Positions 1-7,775 of a DNA stretch of 64,000 nucleotides are shown piece by piece; position 1 is the first letter of the stretch; the number at the start of each line of letters is the position of its first letter. Below the pieces are notes generated by a model, which saw only the letters and a program-made list of their open reading frames with translations, was not told the origin of the DNA and made no database searches. The stretch covers positions 1 to 64,000 of the forward strand of contig NZ_PYMJ01000019.1 in assembly GCF_003025615.1 (NCBI RefSeq). The letters run 5' to 3'. The translations under genes and the position numbers were made by a program. This DNA is from Photobacterium frigidiphilum. Its GTDB lineage: Bacteria; Pseudomonadota; Gammaproteobacteria; Enterobacterales; Vibrionaceae.

Positions 1-99
1 ATCTACAATAATATGAGACCGCATCTGAGTTTGGGTATGCAAACGCCAAATGAAGTGCATGAAAAAGGCCAGCAGCTAGCGCTACTGGCCGATCAATAA
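1..99 (+). CDS. IS3-family transposase (OrfB), C-terminal fragment
   Basis: The frame from base 1 to a TAA at 97-99 encodes 32 residues starting IYNNMRPHLSLGMQTPNEVH. The YN..RPH.SL....TP.E pattern is the hallmark C-terminus of the rve integrase core (DDE transposase) of IS3-family OrfB proteins. It catalyses cut-and-paste or copy-out transposition of the element. Only the tail is inside the window, so whether the full gene is intact cannot be judged. It ends directly before the putative terminal repeat, as expected for an IS element. Confidence 0.8.
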   Translation: MYNNMRPHLSLGMQTPNEVHEKGQQLALLADQ

Positions 100-126
100 A
101 CCGTCAACGTATTTTAGGACGTGACA
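1..126 (+). mobile_element. 3' end of an IS3-family insertion sequence
   Basis: The window opens inside an insertion sequence. The end of a transposase reading frame (1-99) is followed within 30 bases by GTCAACGTATTTTAGGACGT and then GACA (103-126), which reads like the right terminal inverted repeat of an IS3-family element: on the other strand it begins TGTC and is followed by TTGAC. The left end and any target duplication lie outside the window. The assignment to IS3 rests on the transposase tail; the exact element and the exact right boundary are inferred. Confidence 0.7.
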
Positions 127-164
127 GGTATTATCAGTTAATCGATATACCAGAGCATAAGTGA

Positions 165-1307
165 TTAGGCGGTAAACGCTAAGATAGAACCAGGAAGAAT
201 CAAGAATATAAAGGCAATATAACCAGCCACTGCCGCTTTACTTTTTGTTGCTAATTCACCTAAGAAGAATGCACCTTTCAATGGTAATTCTCGTAGCACC
301 GGAATACCGAAGATAACTACTGTCGCCAGTAGATTAAAGACTAAGTGTACAAGTGCAATCTGTAGAGCAAATACCGCGTACTCACCAGAGATAGCCGTTG
401 CAGCCAGTAGTGCTGTAATACATGTACCGATGTTAGCACCTAACGTAAACGGGTAAACATCACGCACTTTTAATACGCCTGTGCCTACTAGCGGTACCAT
501 CAAACTTGTCGTTGTTGAAGACGATTGAACAAGGATGGTAACAACTGTACCAGAAGCAATACCGTGTAGAGGACCGCGACCAATGGCACTTTTTAGAATA
601 TCACGCGCACGCCCAACCATTAGGCTGCGCATTAATTTGCCCATTGTGGTGATAGCCATAAAAATTAAAGTAATACCGATGAAGATAAGAGCAATACCAC
701 CGACGTTGCCAAATGTTTCTAATGGTCCTTTAACAATGTCGACTGCTGGTTGAGTTAATGGCTTCATAAAATTTAAGCCTTTCATGCTCATGTCGCCAGC
801 CTCCAACATTGGCGATACTAACCACTGAGAGATTTTATCCAGTAAACCAAACATCATTTCTAAAGGAAGGAAAATAGCAACGGCAAGTAAGTTAAAGATA
901 TCATGTACGGTTGCACTCGCAAATGCACGACGAAACTCTACTTTACAGCGCGCATGACCAAGGCTAACAATTGTATTGGTTAGCGTTGTACCGATATTTG
1001 CGCCCATCACCATTGGAATCGCAGTCTCTACGGGTAGTCCGCCTGCCACTAAGCCAACAATAATTGAAGTTACTGTACTTGAAGATTGAATAAGAGCTGT
1101 TGCAATCAAGCCAATCATTAGGCCAGCTACAGGGTGCGATGCAAATTCAAATAGCGTTTTAGCTTGTTCACCGACCGACCATTTAAAGCCGCTGCTCACC
1201 ATTGATACGGCAACAAGTAAAACGTAAAGCATGAACGCTAGGTTTGCCCAGCGGACCCAACGCATAGAGCTGCTTGTTGTTTCAGCAGTAGTGGCTTGGG
1301 TATTCAT
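165..1307 (-). CDS. nptA: Na+/phosphate cotransporter NptA
   Basis: Sodium-driven phosphate carrier of the Na_Pi_cotrans family (SLC34 type) in the inner membrane. The 380-residue protein carries the two inverted repeats typical of the family, each with a QSSST motif (ALIQSSSTVTS and ILVQSSSTTTS), and the paired GANIGT motifs. It is almost all membrane helices. Two ATGs lie six bases apart; the inner one (MNTQ...) is chosen because GGAGA sits seven bases before it but only one base before the outer one (1313). It is monocistronic and diverges from nhaA. A Pho-box-like sequence lies about 75 bases upstream in the correct orientation, which suggests induction under phosphate limitation. Confidence 0.9.
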   Translation of the reverse strand: MNTQATTAETTSSSMRWVRWANLAFMLYVLLVAVSMVSSGFKWSVGEQAKTLFEFASHPVAGLMIGLIATALIQSSSTVTSIIVGLVAGGLPVETAIPMVMGANIGTTLTNTIVSLGHARCKVEFRRAFASATVHDIFNLLAVAIFLPLEMMFGLLDKISQWLVSPMLEAGDMSMKGLNFMKPLTQPAVDIVKGPLETFGNVGGIALIFIGITLIFMAITTMGKLMRSLMVGRARDILKSAIGRGPLHGIASGTVVTILVQSSSTTTSLMVPLVGTGVLKVRDVYPFTLGANIGTCITALLAATAISGEYAVFALQIALVHLVFNLLATVVIFGIPVLRELPLKGAFFLGELATKSKAAVAGYIAFIFLILPGSILAFTA

Positions 1308-1381
1308 AATCATATCTCCATGACAGTAGTATGTCGTTTGGGTTTCATTTTGTTGAAATCTGAGGCGATGGTAATTCTGTA

Positions 1382-1401
1382 ATATTTCAGAAATATGACA
1401 C
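1382..1401 (-). promoter_or_regulatory. candidate Pho box upstream of nptA
   Basis: Read on the minus strand, toward nptA, the sequence is GTGTCATATTTCTGAAATAT. Compared with the PhoB consensus (two CTGTCATA-type half sites spaced 11 bp), the first half has a perfect TGTCATA and the second is the weaker CTGAAATAT at the right spacing. The first half also belongs to a perfect inverted repeat, TATGACA-N5-TGTCATA (1394-1412). PhoB control of a phosphate carrier is biologically sensible, but no experiment or alignment supports this site here. Confidence 0.4.
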
Positions 1402-1662
1402 TGACTGTCATAAAGCGATTTTGTGCTTAATTTGTGAAGGGGATTGGGTAGTGAATATTGAGTTTTTAATTTTAAATGTAACTTAAGCTGTTGTTTTGTT
1501 TCTTTTTATTTCAGTTTGTATCGTTTTTTTTAATTTAAGTTTACTATGCTAAAAATACTGAAAAAAATAGTGATAATTTTCATTTTCATGGCGATTAGCC
1601 AGTGTTTTATATGACAATGATCATCGCTATTAATTCAATTGTGCGGATATCTCTCGGTTAAG

Positions 1663-1697
1663 GCGCTAATTGCTCGGTTTTACCGAGTAATTAGCGC
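1663..1697 (+). promoter_or_regulatory. 16-bp hairpin in the nhaA leader
   Basis: A near-perfect inverted repeat: arm GCGCTAATTGCTCGGT, loop TTT, then arm ACCGAGTAATTAGCGC, with a single G-T wobble pair. It lies about 90 bases before the nhaA start. No T-run follows on either strand, so it is not a simple intrinsic terminator. It may be a regulatory hairpin in the nhaA mRNA leader or an operator. The flanking 1308-1789 region otherwise shows AT-rich sequence and the Pho-box candidate, and no gene. Confidence 0.55.
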
Positions 1698-1789
1698 TGA
1701 ACAAACGATTTCACAGATAGTAAGTGTGACAGCTACACTAAATTTACAAATCGTAATATTTTTTGTTTTGTTTTAAGGAGTCACGGTCA

Positions 1790-2947
1790 ATGACCGATGC
1801 TATACGTAAGTTTTTAAAGTTAGAGTCTGCGGGCGGTATCATTCTTATTTTTGCTGCAGCGATAGCAATGGTTATTGCAAACTCCCCATTACAATCTCTA
1901 TACAGCGGTACATTGAGTTCATATATCGCGGGTCTATCTGTTGAGCATTGGATTAATGATGGCCTGATGGCTATTTTCTTCATGTTAATTGGACTTGAAG
2001 TAAAAAGAGAGTTGATTGAAGGTGCGCTAAACACGAAAGAAAAAGCTATTTTCCCTGCTATTGCCGCAGTGGGTGGCATGGTTGCGCCAGCATTAGTTTA
2101 TGTAGCATTTAACTTTGCAGATCCTATTGCGCTTCAAGGTTGGGCTATTCCTGCTGCAACCGATATTGCTTTTGCATTAGGTGTAATGGCGTTACTGGGT
2201 AATCGTGTACCTGTTAGCTTGAAAGTATTTTTATTAGCGCTGGCTATTATCGATGACTTGGGCGTTATTGTGATTATTGCTCTGTTTTACAGCAGTGATT
2301 TATCAACATTGGCACTTGCCGTTGCATTTACTGCAACTGCGACGTTGTTCGTGATGAATGCGAAGAATGTTACCAAGACTTCTCTGTACTTAATTGTGGG
2401 GGCAATACTGTGGTTTAGTGTGTTGAAGTCAGGCGTACACGCAACATTGGCGGGTGTCGTACTTGGTTTTGCTATTCCACTAACCGGTAAAGACGGGCGT
2501 TCTGATAAGCATTCACCTCTGAAGCACCTAGAGCATGTTTTGCATCCTTATGTTGCTTTCTTAATTCTACCGTTATTTGCATTTGCGAATGCTGGTATCT
2601 CTTTAGATGGCGTATCGCTAGAAAGTGTTACAGGCATGCTGCCGCTAGGTATCGCTGCTGGACTATTCCTTGGTAAGCCATTGGGTATTTTCACGGCAAG
2701 CTATATCGCAGTTAAAATGGGGTTAGCCACATTACCTGATGGTATTAATCTGAAGCATATCTTTGCTGTATCAGTGTTGTGTGGTATCGGCTTTACGATG
2801 TCGATCTTTATATCGTCATTGGCATTTGTAGGTGCCCCTGCTGATTTCAATACCTATTCACGTCTAGGTATATTAATGGGTTCAACAGTTGCTGCTGTTG
2901 TGGGTTACTTCTTATTGAGTCGGACTTTGCCTAAAACGGAGGCATAA
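1790..2947 (+). CDS. nhaA: Na+/H+ antiporter NhaA
   Basis: Electrogenic, pH-regulated inner-membrane antiporter that expels Na+ (or Li+) in exchange for protons, needed for salt and alkaline tolerance. The 385-residue protein shows the family landmarks: LESAGGIIL near the N-terminus, the unwound-helix segment [10 protein letters not shown], and the catalytic aspartate pair in [10 protein letters not shown] (residues 155-156). The ATG at 1790 is chosen because AAGGAG lies 9 bases upstream; the earlier ATG at 1763 has no ribosome site. A small secreted-protein gene follows after one base, then a terminator and nhaR, so the region is a sodium-stress module. Confidence 0.95.
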   Translation: MTDAIRKFLKLESAGGIILIFAAAIAMVIANSPLQSLYSGTLSSYIAGLSVEHWINDGLMAIFFMLIGLEVKRELIEGALNTKEKAIFPAIAAVGGMVAPALVYVAFNFADPIALQGWAIPAATDIAFALGVMALLGNRVPVSLKVFLLALAIIDDLGVIVIIALFYSSDLSTLALAVAFTATATLFVMNAKNVTKTSLYLIVGAILWFSVLKSGVHATLAGVVLGFAIPLTGKDGRSDKHSPLKHLEHVLHPYVAFLILPLFAFANAGISLDGVSLESVTGMLPLGIAAGLFLGKPLGIFTASYIAVKMGLATLPDGINLKHIFAVSVLCGIGFTMSIFISSLAFVGAPADFNTYSRLGILMGSTVAAVVGYFLLSRTLPKTEA

Positions 2948-2948
2948 A

Positions 2949-3218
2949 ATGAAACGTTATCTTCTAAGCGTTGTAATTCTAGCGTCATCATCAGCCTTTG
3001 CAGGTTCTGATTATGACGGCTGTATTGATAATATTCAGACTGAAATCTGTCAGGCTTACTTTGCAGGCATTAGCCATGGTAAAGAGAATGTAGATATAGC
3101 TGAAGTGGGTGAACTGGAAGATTCCTTTCGCTCTCGTGCATTAGAACAACGTGTAGGAGAGCGTTACCGTAAAACAGTACAAACAGAAAAGAAAAACGTT
3201 CAGGTGAGTAATTTGTAA
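2949..3218 (+). CDS. small secreted protein of unknown function in the nhaA operon
   Basis: I do not recognise a named family. The 89-residue product begins with a clear Sec signal peptide (MKRYLLSVVILASSSAFA, probable cleavage after AFA), leaving about 71 residues. The mature part starts with GSDYDGCIDNIQTEICQAYF and has two cysteines that could form a disulfide, then a charged tail. GGAG precedes the ATG, which lies one base after the nhaA stop, so the two genes are almost certainly translated from one mRNA. A periplasmic role linked to sodium or pH stress is a guess from context only. Confidence 0.75.
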   Translation: MKRYLLSVVILASSSAFAGSDYDGCIDNIQTEICQAYFAGISHGKENVDIAEVGELEDSFRSRALEQRVGERYRKTVQTEKKNVQVSNL

Positions 3219-3261
3219 CGAATTTTCTGATTTGCTTCTGTTTGAATTGCAATAAATATTG

Positions 3262-3311
3262 AAGCCCCAAGATGCGCAGCGTAAGCTGAGTATCTGGGGT
3301 TTTTTTTTATT
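3262..3311 (+). terminator. intrinsic terminator after the nhaA operon
   Basis: A stem pairing CCCCAAGAT with ATCTGGGG (one bulged A), extended by CAGC-GTAA-GCTG at the top, is followed by ten consecutive T. The T-run ends only two to fourteen bases before the candidate nhaR start codons, so nhaR must depend on read-through or on a promoter inside or before the hairpin. Confidence 0.85.
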
Positions 3312-3324
3312 TATGAGTAGCAGG

Positions 3325-4212
3325 ATGTCTCATCTCAATTATAACCATCTGTATTACTTCTGGATGGTATGCAAACAGGGCTCTGTTACCAAAGCGGCAG
3401 ATGCCTTATTTCTTGCCCCTCAAACTGTGACAGGGCAGATAAGAGCGTTAGAAGAACGCTTAAAAGGCAAACTAACCAAGCGTGTTGGCCGTAATATTGA
3501 ACCGACAGAACTGGGGCAGCTTGTTTTTAAATATGCCGATAAAATGTTTGATTTGAGCTACGAAATGCTCGATATCGTTAACTACACTCAGCGAGAGAAT
3601 CTATTACTCGAAGTTGGGGTTGCTGATGCTTTATCAAAACGGTTAGTCAGTAAAGTATTACTGGAAGGTGTACCTGATGATGAACGAATCCAATTACGTT
3701 GTTATGAATCCACCCATGAAATGCTCCTAGAACAGTTGTCACAGCACAAACTGGATATGATCCTATCTGACTGCCCTGTCGATTCAGGAAAGAGCCCAGG
3801 GCTTTACAGTAAGAAATTAGGGGAGTCGAGTATGAGCTTCTTCTGTTCTGTTCCAGCTAAACCTGTCGATTTCCCTGCCTGTATTGAAGATTACAAACTT
3901 TTGGTACCAGGTCGTCGAACTGCCATGGGGAGAAAATTACATCAATGGTTTGATCAGCAGGGCATAACTCCTAATATACTGGGTGAGTTTGATGATGCCG
4001 CATTAATGAAAGCCTTTGGTTCATATCACCGTTCTATGTTTGTGGCGCCATCGATCTATGCTGAAGAAATTGAAGAGTCGAATACCATTCGCGAATTGAA
4101 GCGAGTGAAAGACATAAAAGAAGAATATTACGTAATTTTTGCTGAACGAATGATTATGCATCCAGCAGTAAAAAAAATATGCGAAGCAGATTTTAGTAAA
4201 TTGTTTAAATAA
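3325..4212 (+). CDS. nhaR: LysR-family transcriptional activator NhaR
   Basis: Sodium-responsive LysR-type regulator that activates nhaA in relatives. The N-terminal winged helix-turn-helix is seen in residues about 5-65 ([15 protein letters not shown]..., [20 protein letters not shown]), followed by the effector-binding domain; 295 residues is normal for the family. The start is placed at MSHLNYN because homologues begin this way. An in-frame ATG at 3313 would add MSSR, but neither start has a well-spaced ribosome site, and both sit directly behind the terminator T-run. It follows nhaA and the small secreted gene, the usual nhaA-nhaR pairing. Confidence 0.92.
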   Translation: MSHLNYNHLYYFWMVCKQGSVTKAADALFLAPQTVTGQIRALEERLKGKLTKRVGRNIEPTELGQLVFKYADKMFDLSYEMLDIVNYTQRENLLLEVGVADALSKRLVSKVLLEGVPDDERIQLRCYESTHEMLLEQLSQHKLDMILSDCPVDSGKSPGLYSKKLGESSMSFFCSVPAKPVDFPACIEDYKLLVPGRRTAMGRKLHQWFDQQGITPNILGEFDDAALMKAFGSYHRSMFVAPSIYAEEIEESNTIRELKRVKDIKEEYYVIFAERMIMHPAVKKICEADFSKLFK

Positions 4213-4309
4213 CGTTACGCAAAGTAATGTCTTTTATGGGTGTAAAACTAGTAAACCCTATAAAAGTTAAGTATATTAGCAATAACTTAAATTAATTGGC
4301 GGTTAGAGT

Positions 4310-4603
4310 ATGGATCTGCAACAGATGGAGCAAAATGCGCCCAAAGCTGTAGTGTTGCTGAAAGCCATGGCCAATGAGCGACGTTTATTTATTCTTTGTT
4401 ATTTACTAGAAGAAGAAATGTCGGTAGGGATGATGAGTGAGAAACTTGGCTTGAGCCAGTCTGCATTATCTCAACATTTGGCATGGTTAAGGCGCGATGG
4501 GTTAGTTGATACCCGTAAAGAAGCGCAAACGGTGTACTATCGTTTAAAAAGTGACGAAGTTAGAGCGATGATAAAGCTTTTACATGGTATGTATTGTGGT
4601 TAA
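4310..4603 (+). CDS. hlyU: HlyU-type ArsR/SmtB-family transcriptional regulator
   Basis: Winged-helix regulator of 97 residues. It matches Vibrio HlyU closely in what I recall: the segment KAVVLLKAMANERRL, the helix-turn-helix SQSALSQHLAWLRRDGLV and TRKEAQTVYYRL. HlyU in vibrios de-represses haemolysin and toxin genes by antagonising H-NS. No cysteine pair of the ArsR metal site is present in the recognition helix, in keeping with HlyU being non-metal-binding. The position beside rpsT and murJ also matches the Vibrio location. Its targets here are unknown; no toxin gene lies in the window. Confidence 0.88.
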   Translation: MDLQQMEQNAPKAVVLLKAMANERRLFILCYLLEEEMSVGMMSEKLGLSQSALSQHLAWLRRDGLVDTRKEAQTVYYRLKSDEVRAMIKLLHGMYCG

Positions 4604-4655
4604 TTGGTAAGCAAACCCATGTTATTCAGTATGTAATGAGAAGCTCTTTTCAAAA

Positions 4656-4690
4656 GATAAAAAAAAACCGGCGTAAGCCGGTTTTTTTTA
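4656..4690. terminator. bidirectional terminator between hlyU and rpsT
   Basis: AAAACCGGC-GTAA-GCCGGTTTT hairpin flanked by a run of A on the left and T on the right, so it can end transcripts from both converging genes. Confidence 0.92.
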
Positions 4691-4712
4691 TGCTAATTCG
4701 CAACTCTTTAAA

Positions 4713-4973
4713 TTAAAGAGCTTTGATTTTAGCTGTTAGACGTGCTTTTTGACGTGCAGCTTTGTTCTTGTGGATCAAGCCTTTAGTAGACATACGATCT
4801 AGAACAGGTTGCATTTCAGCGAATGCTTTTGTTGCATTCTCTTTTTCGCCAGCTTCAATAGCAGCAATAACTTTTTTGAAGAAAGTGCGCATCATAGAAC
4901 GACGGCTAGCGTTATGCTGACGACGTTTTTCTGAAGTAATAGCACGTTTCTTAGCAGATTTGATATTCGCCAA
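4713..4973 (-). CDS. rpsT: 30S ribosomal protein S20
   Basis: Primary 16S rRNA-binding protein of the small subunit. The 86-residue, strongly basic product has the S20 signature ([47 protein letters not shown]). The start is a TTG, preceded by GGGAG with nine bases between; upstream ATG codons would add a non-conserved extension. E. coli rpsT also uses TTG, which limits its translation and is part of S20 autoregulation. It diverges from murJ, as in other gamma-proteobacteria. Confidence 0.95.
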   Translation of the reverse strand: MANIKSAKKRAITSEKRRQHNASRRSMMRTFFKKVIAAIEAGEKENATKAFAEMQPVLDRMSTKGLIHKNKAARQKARLTAKIKAL

Positions 4974-5180
4974 GGGTGTAACTCCCAAATCTTGGTACGG
5001 TGACAATTTTAGGGCGAGGACTATGCCTGCTTAACCAAAACTTGTCAAATGATTTGTGTGAATATCCGCCAAACCAATCTAGTTGGCACTTGCGGAATAA
5101 CACGGTTAATATGGCGGCAGATTTTACCAGCATTTGGTCTGGAAGTAACCTTTCTGAGCCATCTTTATGAGGTTTTTTTT

Positions 5181-6740
5181 GTGAGTAAGCGTCTTTTACG
5201 CTCTGGACTGATAGTTAGCGCCATGACTTTGATCTCCAGAGTGCTCGGTTTAGTGCGAGATGTTGTCGTGGCAAACCTTATGGGAGCAGGGGCTGCGGCC
5301 GATGTTTTCTTCTTTGCCAACAAGATTCCTAACTTTTTACGTCGCCTTTTTGCCGAAGGTGCTTTTTCTCAAGCTTTTGTTCCGGTATTGACTGAATATC
5401 ACTCATCTGGTGATATTGACAAGACTCGGCAGCTTATTGCTAAAGCGTCAGGCACACTTGGCGTCATCGTTACCCTTGTCACTTTAGTGGGTGTTTTATG
5501 TTCGGGGGCCGTAACGGCCATGTTTGGCGCTGGGTGGTTTATTGATTGGTTGAACGGCGGACCTGATGGTGTAAAGTTTGAATTAGCCAGCCTGTTACTG
5601 AAGATTACTTTCCCTTATTTGTGGTTTATTACTTTTGTTGCGCTGTCAGGGGCAATTCTTAATACCATTGGAAAATTTGCTGTTTCTTCTTTTACGCCTG
5701 TATTTTTGAATATCGCGATCATTGGCTGTGCTTGGTTGATCTCTCCGAATTTAGAGCAACCAGAAATTGGTTTAGCCATCGGTGTGTTTCTGGGTGGTTT
5801 TATACAGTTTGTTTTTCAGTTGCCCTTTTTGGCAAAAGCGGGATTGTTAGTCAGACCACAATGGGGCTGGAATGATCCGGGCGTAACAAAAATCCGAAAA
5901 TTGATGTTGCCAGCTATTTTTGGGGTGTCTGTTAGTCAGATAAACTTACTGCTTGATACATTTATTGCCAGTTTCCTTATGACAGGATCCATTAGCTGGC
6001 TGTATTACTCTGACCGTTTATTAGAATTTCCATTAGGATTATTTGGCATTGCCATTGCCACGGTTATTCTTCCGGCGTTATCAAGAAAACATGCAGACCA
6101 ACAAGGCAAGCAGTTTGCGGAAACCATGGATTGGGGAGTACGCATGGTATTGCTTCTGGGCATTCCTGCCATGCTGGGGATGCTAGTGCTTGCAAAACCG
6201 ATGTTGATGGTATTGTTTATGCGTGGTGAGTTCTCGCTGTATGATGTTAATCAAGCTGCGATGTCTTTGTGGGCTTTATCTGCTGGCCTACTGAATTTTA
6301 TGTTGATTAAAATTTTCGCCCCAGGTTATTACGCCCGCCAAGATACGAAAACACCTGTACGTTATGGCATTATTGCTATGGTCTCGAATATGTTTTTCAA
6401 TGCTATTTTTGCGTATTTCTTTAGCTATGTTGGCTTGGCGATGGCAACCGCTTTATCTGCTTTGATTAACGCAGGGCTGCTATATCGAGGCTTACACATT
6501 GCCAATGTTTACCGCATCACGAAAAAGACCTTATTCTTCGTGTTAAGACTTGTGATTGCTGGTGTTGCTATGGTCGCTTCTCTATTGTGGTTAATGCCGA
6601 ATATCGATTTATGGAGCGAATGGTCAACACTTAACCGTGCTACATGGTTAGCGGGGTTGATTGCAGTTGGTGCATTTGTGTATCTTATTTCTGTGATGAT
6701 TTTAGGCATTCGACCTCATCATCTTCGTACTGATAGCTGA
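5181..6740 (+). CDS. murJ: lipid II flippase MurJ
   Basis: Inner-membrane flippase (MVF/MviN, MOP superfamily) that moves lipid-linked peptidoglycan precursor to the periplasm. The 519-residue protein has about 14 predicted membrane helices and the family N-terminus (RSGLIVSAMTLISRVLGLVRD, ANKIPNFLRRLFAEGAFSQAF). A GTG at 5181 with GAGG upstream is chosen; the longer frame starting at 5049 encodes a non-hydrophobic leader not found in MurJ. ribF follows after about 60 bases, the standard murJ-ribF-ileS-lspA order. Confidence 0.94.
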   Translation: MSKRLLRSGLIVSAMTLISRVLGLVRDVVVANLMGAGAAADVFFFANKIPNFLRRLFAEGAFSQAFVPVLTEYHSSGDIDKTRQLIAKASGTLGVIVTLVTLVGVLCSGAVTAMFGAGWFIDWLNGGPDGVKFELASLLLKITFPYLWFITFVALSGAILNTIGKFAVSSFTPVFLNIAIIGCAWLISPNLEQPEIGLAIGVFLGGFIQFVFQLPFLAKAGLLVRPQWGWNDPGVTKIRKLMLPAIFGVSVSQINLLLDTFIASFLMTGSISWLYYSDRLLEFPLGLFGIAIATVILPALSRKHADQQGKQFAETMDWGVRMVLLLGIPAMLGMLVLAKPMLMVLFMRGEFSLYDVNQAAMSLWALSAGLLNFMLIKIFAPGYYARQDTKTPVRYGIIAMVSNMFFNAIFAYFFSYVGLAMATALSALINAGLLYRGLHIANVYRITKKTLFFVLRLVIAGVAMVASLLWLMPNIDLWSEWSTLNRATWLAGLIAVGAFVYLISVMILGIRPHHLRTDS

Positions 6741-6803
6741 TAGACTGCCTTTAGTAGTATATAATCCGTCAGTTTTTCACATTGCGAATAATAAAAGCGA
6801 CGC

Positions 6804-7775
6804 ATGGAATTAATTCGAGGCATACATAACATTAAACCAAGGCATCACGATTGCGTGTTGACGATTGGTAATTTTGATGGTGTTCATTTAGGGCATCAGG
6901 CGGTATTACGCCAAGTGATTACAAAAGCGCAATCATTAGGCTTACCGGCAACGGTGATGACTTTTGAGCCCCAGCCGCTTGAATTGTTTGCGGCAGATAA
7001 TGCCCCAGCTCGTTTAACTCGCTTTCGTGATAAGTACACACAACTGAAAAAAACGGGCGTCGAACGTTTGCTCTGTGTCAACTTTAATGCTCAGTTTGCC
7101 AATATGTCGGCAGAAGATTTTGTTCGTCGCTTGTTGGTAGAGCAATTGGGTGTTAAATTTCTGGTAGTGGGTGATGACTTTCGCTTTGGTAAAGGCCGAC
7201 GCGGAAATTTTGAAATGCTTGAAGCTGCCGGACAAGAGTTCGGTTTTGTCGTTGTAAGTACTCAAAGTTTTTGTATGTTAGAACAGCGCGTCAGTAGTAC
7301 CGCTATTCGCCATGCGTTAGTGAATGATCAATTACCGTTGGCGGCCTCAATGTTAGGCCGTTCATATAGTATCAGTGGGCGAGTATCCCATGGCCGAAAA
7401 CTTGGTCGAACAATTGGTTTTCCAACAGCGAATGTCCCTTTAAAACGCCGAGTATCACCCGTGTCTGGTGTGTATGCGGTTGAGGTCTTCGGTGTTGATG
7501 GCGCACCTTTACCGGGTGTTGCCAATGTTGGTCATCGACCAACAGTCAATGGTGTACGTCAGCAATTAGAAGTTCACCTCTTTGATTTTCAATCGGATTT
7601 ATACGGTTGTCAGATAGAGGTAGTGCTACACCATAAGTTACGTAATGAAATAAAATTCGAATCATTCGATGCGCTAAAAGCACAAATCGAGCGTGATGCT
7701 CAAACGGCACGGGTGTGGCTGTCTGAGCGTAATAATGTCCAACTTCGCCCAAGTAACGGAATCGAGAATCAATGA
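6804..7775 (+). CDS. ribF: bifunctional riboflavin kinase/FAD synthetase
   Basis: Makes FMN from riboflavin and then FAD. The 323 residues contain the N-terminal nucleotidyltransferase domain ([16 protein letters not shown] near residues 20-36, with the HLGH motif, and later [10 protein letters not shown]) and the C-terminal riboflavin kinase domain ([17 protein letters not shown], residues about 200-216, with the PTAN motif). It overlaps ileS by four bases (ATGA), indicating translational coupling. Confidence 0.95.
   Translation: MELIRGIHNIKPRHHDCVLTIGNFDGVHLGHQAVLRQVITKAQSLGLPATVMTFEPQPLELFAADNAPARLTRFRDKYTQLKKTGVERLLCVNFNAQFANMSAEDFVRRLLVEQLGVKFLVVGDDFRFGKGRRGNFEMLEAAGQEFGFVVVSTQSFCMLEQRVSSTAIRHALVNDQLPLAASMLGRSYSISGRVSHGRKLGRTIGFPTANVPLKRRVSPVSGVYAVEVFGVDGAPLPGVANVGHRPTVNGVRQQLEVHLFDFQSDLYGCQIEVVLHHKLRNEIKFESFDALKAQIERDAQTARVWLSERNNVQLRPSNGIENQ

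Noticed and set aside
1611-1661. 16-codon frame (MTMIIAINSIVRISLG) ending just before the nhaA leader hairpin
   Set aside because: The closeness of its stop to the hairpin is tempting, but no Shine-Dalgarno sequence precedes the ATG and no promoter places it clearly in the transcript.
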